DNA of 64,000 bases. Origin: Craspedostauros australis (Eukaryota > Bacillariophyta > Bacillariophyceae > Mastogloiales > Achnanthaceae). Within the stretch, counting starts at the first letter, position 1. Each line of letters opens with the position of its first letter. A program made the position numbers and the translations under genes. Shown in pieces: positions 55,004-64,000 of the stretch. Location: contig JAMXDE010000009.1 of NCBI GenBank assembly GCA_026770025.1, positions 1,525,001 through 1,589,000 on the forward strand, in the 5' to 3' direction. The notes under the pieces were generated by a model. It did no database searches. It was given only the letters and a program-made list of their open reading frames with translations, and was not told where the DNA came from.

Positions 55004-56057
55004 ATGATGAAGCTTGCTGTCCTCGCCTCCCTTATCGGTGCCGCCGCCGCCTTCGCTCCAGCCAACACTGGAGGTGAGTTTGCTTCATGCTGTTTCGTGG
55101 CATCTTGCCTTGCCTTGCCTTGCCTTGTATTGCCTTCGACTTGGTGTGGATGTTGGTGCCTTGCTCACGGTGGATGATCCATGGTGCGCGTGCTGCGTTG
55201 CTCTATCCGCGCGCAACGGTACACTCACACAGCGTTGTGCCGCACTTCGTCCCATCTTGTTTCACCACCATCGTCTTCAATGGCGACATTGACAATCACG
55301 TCGTCGACACTGACATGAACAGCCTCCAAGGCCACCACCGCCTTGAACGTTGAGAAGAGCCCAGCCGTTCCATTCCTTCCATACCCAGAGAACTTGAGAG
55401 GATACGTCGGCGATGACATCGGTTTCGACCCACTCGGCATCTCCAACTACATCTCGGTGGACTACCTCCGCGAGTCCGAATTGAAGTGAGTTGCTCTGCT
55501 CCATGGATGTGAATGTGAATGTCGTGCATCGTTGTGTTGCGTTTTGTTGCGTATCCAGTGATGTGAATTGGATCCGCCTGCAGATGTTGCTGCACATCAC
55601 AACATTGGAGTCGCCACTCACAAATTCCCATCTCATACCATTCTGCAAATACCACATCACCAACAATATCAGGCACGGACGCATCTGCATGCTCGCCATC
55701 GTCGGATACGCCATCGTCGATGCCGGAGTCGTCGTCCACCCACTCGGACAGGGACTTTCCTCCGCTGCCGCCCACACGGCCATGGTCGAGAATGGTGTCT
55801 TGGGAAATATGCTTGTCTGGATCGGTGCCTTTGAGATGGTCTCGTGGTTCGCCATCGCCGAGATGCGACAGGGATCCGGACGTGAGCCAGGTGACTTCGG
55901 CTTCGACCCACTGAACTTCACCAAGAACAAGACCGAGGAACAGATCAACAAGCTCAAGTACCAGGAACTCAAGAACGGACGTCTGGCAATGATGGCCTTC
56001 GGAGGTGCCGTCACCCAGTCCGTGCTTTACGATACTGGCTTCCCATACACAAACTAA
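55004..56057 (+). CDS. Fucoxanthin-chlorophyll a/c light-harvesting protein (first)
   Basis: Thylakoid antenna protein of the diatom FCP/LHC family. Exons 55004-55073, 55323-55485 and 55673-56057 (phases 1 and 2) give 205 residues, the usual size. Presequence [19 protein letters not shown] is a signal peptide with the AFAP motif at which the plastid transit peptide starts. Mature part: [22 protein letters not shown], helix 1 with [11 protein letters not shown] (around residue 76), a middle helix ([12 protein letters not shown]), [12 protein letters not shown], and helix 3 with [12 protein letters not shown] (around 176). The two E..HGR/E..NGR repeats supply chlorophyll ligands and salt bridges. 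The subfamily (Lhcr or Lhcf) is not decided here. The gene lies tail-to-tail with a second LHC gene. Confidence 0.93.
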
Positions 56058-57024
56058 GAAGCGTGTGTGCTATGCTTTGCTGTTGCTCGGCTTCAGTGAT
56101 GGATGGAGAGAGAGAGAGAGAGTGGATGAGTCAACGAATGCGTGAACGAATGCGTGTACGTTCTCATTCACTGATTCATTGGTCCATTCGCCCGTGGACG
56201 TGACTGCAGACATGTTTCCATCGTCCGAAAGCAAGCCATTGCATCTATTACATTCGAAGTAGAACCAATACAATACTTGCTTTCAACATCGCGATCCTCT
56301 TCGTTTCTGGTTTTGCATTCAGGGTTTGTGCCAAGCAGACTCTTGTTGCATGTTGATGTGCGGTCGTATTTGGGGGTTCGACAGAACGGGCGCCCACGGC
56401 ACGGAACCCTTTTGAGCAATCAACGGAGGTGATGTTCGGTGTTGGCACTCGTTCCCGTCACAACTCGTCTCCGAAGAGAGAAGTAGACGTGTGCTCTCTC
56501 TCTCTCTCCGAAGCCTATTGTTTGGAGCGATGCACAAGGATGAAACTATGAGTCTCCAAAGCAGTGGCACTTGCGACAACAGTTTCAGCAATGCACACGA
56601 TGTCTAAGAGAGAGCAACGTAGAAGGAAGCACACCACACTGATCCTCCGCGCATGGCGTCAATCTTCCATTCAATTATTTGTGTCCACGCAACAAATCGA
56701 TCCACAAAGACATCCATCCATCAATACTCGTGGAAATGTGCCGATTGACGCTTCGTTCTTGTTCTTGGTTTGCTGTTGTGTATGTTTTGTCTATATGGTT
56801 GTTGTTGATGTTGTTCTGTTCTTGTCCCAGCTTTTACATATGCACATCAGCAGGCGCTGTTGATGCGATCCAGTTCCTACAATCATTCATTCATTCATTC
56901 GTCCATAGAGTATTTCAATCGATCAATCAATCATGGAGGCGGATAGACAAACGCCGAGATTCAAAGGGTATCCGAAAGGGTGCAAGGACGGATGATGGAT
57001 CGCAGCCAACAAACGGCCAGAAGC
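56058..57024. other. Convergent spacer between the two LHC genes
   Basis: About 970 bp with a (GA)n run (56104-56122) and a (CT)n run (56492-56506). No supported gene. Confidence 0.6.
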
Positions 57025-58400
57025 TTAGACGTATGGGAATGGTCCCTGGGTCAGGACGGCCTGTGTGACCATACCACTGAAGGCGAGCATGGCAAGTCGG
57101 CAGTGGGTGATTTCCTTAAGCTTCATCTCGTTGACCTCTTCCTCGGACTTGCCGGAAAGGAAGCCGATTGGGTCCAGGCCGAAGTCACCTGGCTCACGTC
57201 CGGATCCTTCCATCATCTGGATGACAGCGACTGTGCTGAGTGCCTCGAGGAGGCCGGTCCAGAGGAAGATCTGTCCCATGGCGCCGTACTCGACGAGGGC
57301 GTCGTGGGCTGTGACGGAGGTAAGTCCCTCGTAGGCCTCTGGTGTTGGGTAGATTCGGAAGCCAAGATCGACGGCGGCGAATCCGACGAGGGCCAGCTGG
57401 CAGATACGTCCGTGCTTGAGCTCGGCCTCGCGGAGGAAGTCGACTGGGACGAAGTCGGAGAAGCGGAATGGGTCGAATCCGACATCGCCGACGTATCCAG
57501 CCAGATTTGGTGGGTACTCCAGGAATGGCATGGACGGGCTGGCAACGTAGGCTGGAGCCTCTGGCGCAGCATCCTCAGCGGCGGCATCGGCGTGGACGGA
57601 AGTCACGCGACGGGCTTTTGGACGTCAACGTTGATGTGAGTGTGAATGGTGTGGATGCGTGTTCGCCGCGGTGAACGGTGGAATGAACAAGAGGAATGGT
57701 AGAGAGGGTTGTTAGCTGAAAGCTCAGGGGATAAAGAGAGAAGGTACACGCGTAGCCTTGGCAAACAAGCTGGTATGCTGAAGCTGAGCCACATCAAGCG
57801 AAGTCGATGCCGATTGCGAACTTGAGACGGATCTGAGCTGTGCCGGCCATCAACCGTCAATCAGAACAGTTCTAGCCGATAGTTGACCCCGTACGACTAT
57901 GGTGACCATGGTAGCGATGACCCCCAATGACAGTGTCCACATCCACCGACGTCCAGAAGTGTCAAGTCACTTGTTGGGGGCAAAGGACAGGCCACGGTGA
58001 GTGTGCCTGAATCTGCTTGTCGGTGATCGATCGGCAAGTCCAGGGGCTTCTCTTTTGGTGCTTTGAAGACCATCACCATCAGGATCGCCACCAAGACCCT
58101 CTGTCACCTCGTCAACTTGGAATACGCGGCATGAGCCATTGTATTCAAAGGTGATTTTGTGCAGGAGCGATCCTGGCTCCATCGTCGATGTCTCCATGAG
58201 TGGCCACCACATGAGAGCCGCCACACGAGAGCCGCCATCACCAGGAGTCATCGTGGCCGAACCCCATCTTCACACCGCAATGTCCAACCCAACCAGATCT
58301 CCATCTCGAGCTATCACATCGCAAACATACCACTGAAGGTGGCCGGGGCAAAGGCCGAAGCCGATGCGAGGAGGGAAGCGATGGCAACTGTCTTGATCAT
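57025..58400 (-). CDS. Fucoxanthin-chlorophyll a/c light-harvesting protein (second)
   Basis: Exons 58400-58331 and 57614-57025 (phase 1) give 219 residues. Exon 1 encodes MIKTVAIASLLASASAFAP, the textbook ASAFAP plastid presequence, then ATFS. Exon 2 continues ARRVTSVHADAAAED and the mature protein: PFLEYPPNLAGYVGDVGFDP, helix 1 AELKHGRICQLALVG, a middle helix (AMGQIFLWTGLLEAL), [14 protein letters not shown], and helix 3 KEITHCRLAMLAFSGM with C-terminal GPFPYV. In helix 3 the usual E..NGR reads E..HCR. Exon 1 is exactly 70 nt and ends in phase 1, as in the first LHC gene. The intron (716 bp) is long for a diatom, which leaves some doubt about the exon 1 link, but phase and presequence fit well. 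Convergent with the first LHC gene. Confidence 0.85.
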
Positions 58401-59632
58401 CGTGTCGTGTCGATTGGATCGTCTTGTTTTGGGCGCTTGGTGCTGTGATTTGGTTTTGCTTCCTCTCGCCCACGGAGCCGCCTATCTCGCCCTGGTTGCC
58501 ACAACCATTGCCGTTCTCTTGTTGCTTGCCTCTCGATCCAACACAGAGCGAAGAACACAAATCACAAAATCGCTGTCTCTTGCGTTGATTTGTCTCGTAC
58601 GGCTACGTAGGATCAGTACAAACCACTTGAAGGTAAAGATCGGGCTTTCGCATGTCGAGTCGCATTAGTCAAAATCGGTCCAACAATTTTTCGTGCAGTT
58701 TTGATCTCTTGGGAACCCAAACCCAACACAAGACAAGACAACACAACTCACCACAAGGCGACGCAAGGCAACGCAAAAGGAAGTGATCTCTTTCTCTCCT
58801 CTCCATCTCAGATCCGGCTCCATCCAAAGAGTACCAATACCAATAGGTCCACACAGAGATCGTCGGTCAACATTATGAATTCATACGGGGACGTACGATG
58901 AAGCATCGTTGACTGCTCTTCTCTATTGAAGAATTGCTGCAGAACAAACCAACCAAAGTTCTCTACTCTGTTTTCCTTGGTTTATGTACAAGGATGCGTA
59001 AGTTGCTTCGAAGCGAATGACACGGTCTACTCCTATGTCAGATGGGGGGGGGTGTAAGGTGAACCTGATAGTTTTCCCTACTATTTCATCGATTACAATA
59101 CATCATAGAATAGATACATTGGCTGCGAGCTTCGGTTGGACACTCCCACCAAGTGCTCAATCTCACAGCACCAACGAAACCCCAAGAGAGTCTCCAAATC
59201 TCCAACGCAAGCTTCCTTTCGTTCATAGCCTTCCATGACTCACTCGTGTTCCAACCATGACGTCACCAATGATGCAACGAACCAAACGTGTCTCGCGTGT
59301 CCGCCATCCGTGTGTTTTGACACAGGTTTGGCCGAAACGGGCGTTGTTGGTTGACGGACAGACTGCTATTTGACTGTCCTGTTTGTGTTTGGAGACCAAC
59401 CAAGAACAAAAAGAGACACATGTCCGCACCAAGAGTCCATCGACCAGTCCACACCCATCAAATCTGTCATCCAACAAGAGTGCCTGCATCCATCATTCAT
59501 CATACCATCTCCCACAGAGATCCTTGTGTCGGCCACGATACATTACCATTGGAGCATCACCATTTCATCATCAACAACAGTGGCACAAGCAGCAAAAACA
59601 GAGCAGAGTAGCGGAGAAGAAGTGTGCGAAGC
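58401..59632. other. Divergent promoter region between the second LHC gene and FGAM synthase
   Basis: About 1.2 kb with a poly-G run near 59045-59054 and no supported gene. It should hold both promoters. Confidence 0.6.
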
Positions 59633-62600
59633 ATGATCGTGCATTACTACAGAAAGACGGAGCCGTCTCATTCGCTCCTGCCTTCGACGAAGGATCAGCT
59701 CAAATCCATCGGCCTTTCCGAAGATGCGGACAAGATCCAGTCCATCGAAACCGAGAGCTGCTTCAACGTCCTCAAGGACTCCGAACTCACGGACGTCCAG
59801 AAGCAGCGTCTCGAATGGTTGCTGGCGGAGACCTTTGACAAGGGCAATCTGCGATACGAAAAGAGCGCCTTCGATGAGTCGCCAGTGGCGGATGGCGCTG
59901 CGTCTTGGTTGGTGGAGTTCGGCCCCCGAATGACCTTCACCTCGGCCTTCTCCTCCAATGCCGTCAGCATCTGCAAGCATTGCGCCTTGCCCGTCGCACG
60001 GTTGGAGCTGTCGCGTCGGTACCGGTTCATCCTCACCAAAGATCTCAGCGCGGAAGCTACACGTGCCATCAAGGCCATGCTGCATGACCGCATGACGGAG
60101 GAGGAGTACGAATCCGCCCTCACCACCTTTGACAGCGGTGCCAAACCAGAACCCGTCGTCACTGTGCCCATCATGACGGGAGGTCGCGAGGCGCTCGAGA
60201 AGATCAACAACGAACGCGGGTTGGGCTTCGATGATTTCGATTTGGATTATTACACCAAACTGTTCAAAGTAAGCGAACACAGCAGTGACAGCGGCGTCGT
60301 TCACAGGGATGTCAAAGGTTCTGACATCGCCGATGACAATGAGACTGATTGTTTCAGTCGCATACTTGTCACTTTGTGAAGACAACCACCACATCAGTCT
60401 TGTTTTTCATATCCAACAAGAGGTGCAAGGTGTATGGCATTGGCCTGCCACGGAATCACTTTGTGCAAAAATCTCCAAAGCAACCTCAAAATCTCACACA
60501 AACCTATTGCGACCGTAATTGCGATTGTTCTACCATACCATGCTCCACCGTGTTATGCCATGCCTTGCGCAAATCTAACGCGAACATCAGGAAAAACTCG
60601 GAAGGGATCCCACCGACGTCGAGTGCTTTGACATGGGACAAAGCAATTCCGAACACTCTCGCCATTGGTTCTTCGGTGGAAAGATGGTGATTGACGGAGA
60701 GGAGAAGGAGGAGACCTTGTTCAAGATGGTCAAGGCGACATTGCCAGAAGGCGTTCCCAACAACTCCATCATCGCCTTCCACGACAACTCTTCGTCCATC
60801 CGTGGGTACGAATGCGACAATCTCCGCCCATCCAACGTCACGAAGGCCGGGCCAGTCGAGGTTGGCAAGCAAACCTTGCACCCAATTCTCACAGCCGAAA
60901 CGCACAACTTCCCATCCGGTGTGGCACCATTCCCTGGTGCAGAAACCGGTACGGGAGGCCGTCTGCGTGATGTCATGGCCACGGGACGTGGAGCCTACCC
61001 AGTTGCGGGCGTGAGTTCGTACTGCGTCGGAAATCTTCAAATCCCAGGATACGAACTGCCGTGGGAGGACAAGAACTTCGTGTACCCCAGCAACCTGGCA
61101 TCGCCGTTGGATATCGAGATCAAGGCCAGTGACGGCGCGTCCGATTACGGCAACAAGTACGGTGAACCGGTCGTCCATGGTTTCACCCGATCCTTCGGAC
61201 AGCGACTTCCAAACGGAGAGCGGTACGAATGGGTCAAGCCCATCATGTTCTCCGCTGGAGTCGGTCAGATGGATTCCAGATTCGCAGACAAGGGAGACCC
61301 GGAAAAGGGCATGCTCGTCGTCAAGATCGGAGGACCATGCTACAGGATCGGAATCGGCGGTGGAGCTGCCTCGTCTCGCGTGCAGAGCGCGGAGAACGCT
61401 GCCTTGGACTTTGATGCCGTCCAACGTGGCGATGCCGAGATGGAGAATCGTTTGAACCGTCTCATGAGAGCCTGTTGCGATCTCGGTGACAACAACCCAA
61501 TCATCTCCGTCCACGATCAAGGAGCAGGCGGAAACGGCAATGTCCTGAAGGAACTCGTCGAACCGGCCGGTGCCAAGTACGATATCCGAAACGTAAGTGG
61601 GTTTGTGTGTGTATGAATACGTGCAAGCATGGATTATTTGATGGCATCGTCAGTCGACTGCAACCCATGCATTCTGGAAACTGACAAATACAATACATTG
61701 TCTCGTCACTGTTGTCGTTGTCTTGTCTTGTCGCATTTCCACTTCGATTTGTGCCAAATGATACTGTATGATTGCACATACCACACATCATGCGATTCTG
61801 TGTCATTCCGTGTCATACTACAACGCCTTTCCTTGTTGCCGGTTTTGTCAACTTCGGACACTGCCTACATGCATGTGTTTGCATCCTCAACATGGTCGTG
61901 CAGGCATTCCTGGGTGATGACACACTTTCGGTGCTTGAGATCTGGGGTGCAGAGTTCCAAGAGAACAACGGACTACTCATCAAGGCAGAGAGCAAGGAGG
62001 TCTTCGACCAGATGGCCAAGAGAGAGAACTGCCCGTACTACATCATGGGAGAAGTCACTGGCGATGGCCGTGTTGTCGTCGACGACTCGAAAGATGGCAC
62101 CACGCCTGTCGATCTGCCGTTGGAGCTCGTGCTGGGCAAGATGCCACAAAAGACATTCGTGGATGATCATCAGGAGATGAAGCTGGAGCCTCTGTCCTTG
62201 CCAGATGGCACGACCGTTGCCAGCGCCGTCGACCGTGTCCTGCGACTTCTGTCTGTTGGATCCAAGCGATTCTTGGTCCACAAGGTCGACAGATCCGTCA
62301 CTGGGCTGTGCGCCCAACAGCAGTGCGTGGGGGCACTCCAGCTCCCCCTTTCCAACGTGGGCGTGACTGCCCATACGCACTTTGGCATCACGGGAACTGC
62401 CGTCGCGTGTGGCGAGCAGCCAATCAAGGGACTGGTCGACTCGGCTGCGATGGCCAGGATGACTGTGGCAGAAGCCATGACAAACATTATCTGGGCCAAG
62501 CTGTCAAAGATCGAAGACATCAAGGCCAGCGGCAACTGGATGTACGCCGCCAAGCTGCCAGGTGAAGGTGCCAAGATGTGGGACGCGTGTCAAGCACTGC

Positions 62601-64000
62601 GCGACTCCTTCCTCGCACTCGGCATCGGCATTGATGGTGGCAAGGACTCCCTGTCCATGGCAGCACGATGTGGCGAGGAGATCGTGAAGGCCCCAGGTGA
62701 GCTCACCGTGACGTGCTACTGCACATGCCCAGACATCACCAAGACCATCACGCCAGACCTGAAGTGCCCATCTTCCGACTCGAAGCTCGTCTTCATTGAT
62801 CTCGGAGGAGGCAAGAATCGTCTCGGTGGATCCGCCCTCGCTCAGGTGTACGGCCAGATCGGAAACGACTCTCCAGATATCGAGGACTTTGCCACTTTCA
62901 AGAGCGCCATGGTTGTCACCCAGCAGCTCATCGACAGCAAGACGATCCTCGCAGGCCATGACAGGTCCGATGGTGGGCTTGTCGTTGCGCTCATGGAGAT
63001 GGCATTCGCCGGAAACTGCTCCATCGACGTGGTTGTTCCTGGAACAGGCAGCGACATCGATGTGCTCTTCAACGAAGAGGCAGGCTTGATCATCGAGGTG
63101 GCAACGGATGCTGCAGCCGGTGTGATCAAGTCGTACGTCGATGCAGGTGTTTCGGCTGTTGATATTGGAAGCGTAGCTGCAGGCGACTCCATCAAGATCG
63201 CCGTCGGCGCAGCCGCGCCATGTATCGACGACAAGATGACCGTCCTGCGAGATGTGTGGGAGGCAACCAGCTTCCAGCTCGAGAAGCGCCAGAGGAATCC
63301 AAAGTGCGTGGCACAGGAAGAGGCAGGTTTGAAGGTTCGCAAGGCACCAGAATGGAAGCTCACCTACGCTCCGGCACCAACCGCAGAGAGCGTCATGAGC
63401 TCTACCGACAAGCACAAGGTCGCCGTGCTGCGACAGGAGGGAAGCAACGGAGATCGCGAGATGATCTCTGCCTTCATTTCGGCCGGATTCGACGTCTGGG
63501 ATGTGACGGTGAGCGATCTTCTGGCAGGCAACGTGACGCTGGACATGTTCCGTGGCCTCATCTTCGTCGGTGGATTCTCCTTCGCCGATGTGCTCGACAG
63601 TGGCAAGGGCTGGGCTGGCGTCATCAAGTTCAACGATGACGTGTACAAGCAGTTCCAAAATTTCCGCAAGCGACCAGACACCTTCAGCTTGGGCATCTGC
63701 AACGGATGTCAGCTCATGGCCCTGCTGGGATGGATCCCGTCGGTCGATGGACTTCCAGAAGACCAGCAACCACGCTTGCTGCACAACGACAGCGGCAAGT
63801 TCGAGAGTCGCTTCAGCAGCGTCCAGATCCAGGCAAGTCCCGCCATCATGTTCAAGGGTATGGAGGAATCGTCACTAGGCGTGTGGGTGGCACACGGAGA
63901 GGGTCGGTTCTACTTCCCCGATGACTCCATCCACAAGATGTGCGAGGACAAGAAGCTGGTGGCCGTCCGATACGTGAACGACAGCAACGAGGTGACGGAG
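59633..64000 (+). CDS. Phosphoribosylformylglycinamidine synthase, 3' end outside window
   Basis: Purine synthesis step 4: FGAR + glutamine + ATP gives FGAM. Exons 59633-60268, 60591-61592 and 61904 to beyond 64000 (all phase 0) give 1245 residues so far; eukaryotic enzymes reach about 1300-1340. Start at 59633 (MIVHYYRK), the first in-frame ATG. Parts: a PurS-like N-terminus (FGPRMTFTSAFSSNAVSIC; SRRYRF), a linker with NSEHSRHWFFGG, the first AIRS domain (AETHNFPSG near 313, GAETGTGGRLRD), HDQGAGG, LEIWGAEFQE, the second AIRS domain (IDGGKDSLSM near 789; HDRSDGG), and the glutaminase domain starting KVAVLRQEGSNGDREM with nucleophile Cys in GICNGCQ (near 1144) and AHGEGR (near 1209), which should hold the rest of the triad. 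It is therefore the long fused form, and only the last part is missing from the window. Confidence 0.94.

Overview
The window is nuclear DNA of a diatom, most likely a centric (Thalassiosira/Cyclotella-like) species. Evidence: two fucoxanthin-chlorophyll light-harvesting genes whose presequences carry the AFAP plastid cleavage motif, two other proteins with the same kind of bipartite presequence, short GT-AG introns, Gln/Asn/Ser-rich RING proteins, and large Copia-type LTR elements. The genus assignment is inference.

Layout. Positions 1-16884 are a Copia element on the minus strand (element A, cut by the left window edge), with a second complete minus-strand Copia element (B, 6335-15471) nested inside its gag. 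Next comes a gene-poor stretch, one unrecognised minus-strand gene (19588-20199), and a third complete Copia element (C, plus strand, 20292-29708) that sits 88 bp upstream of that gene's start codon. B and C are relatives. They share unusual AGTT...AACT LTR termini, an identical polypurine tract and candidate primer site, a C-x2-C-x6-H-x4-H zinc module, and a pair of predicted membrane segments between gag and protease. LTR pairs are identical or nearly so, so all three are young.

From about 31.5 kb onward the window is a compact, housekeeping gene-rich region. In order: V-ATPase subunit B (+), an uncharacterised plastid-targeted membrane protein (+), an unresolved candidate on the minus strand, a plastid-targeted PPR protein (+), two tandem paralogous RING-finger genes (+), inositol-pentakisphosphate 2-kinase (+), the second-largest subunit of RNA polymerase I (-), two convergent light-harvesting protein genes (+ and -), and the 5' part of phosphoribosylformylglycinamidine synthase (+, running off the right edge). 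Exon structures were built by hand from reading-frame continuity and GT-AG sites. All joined host models are divisible by three and keep frame.

Functionally the host genes do not form one pathway. Plastid photosynthesis/RNA processing (two LHCs, PPR, plastid membrane protein), endomembrane acidification (V-ATPase), phytate synthesis (IPK1), rRNA transcription (Pol I) and purine synthesis (FGAMS) sit side by side, as is usual in compact diatom genomes. The most unusual content is in elements B and C.
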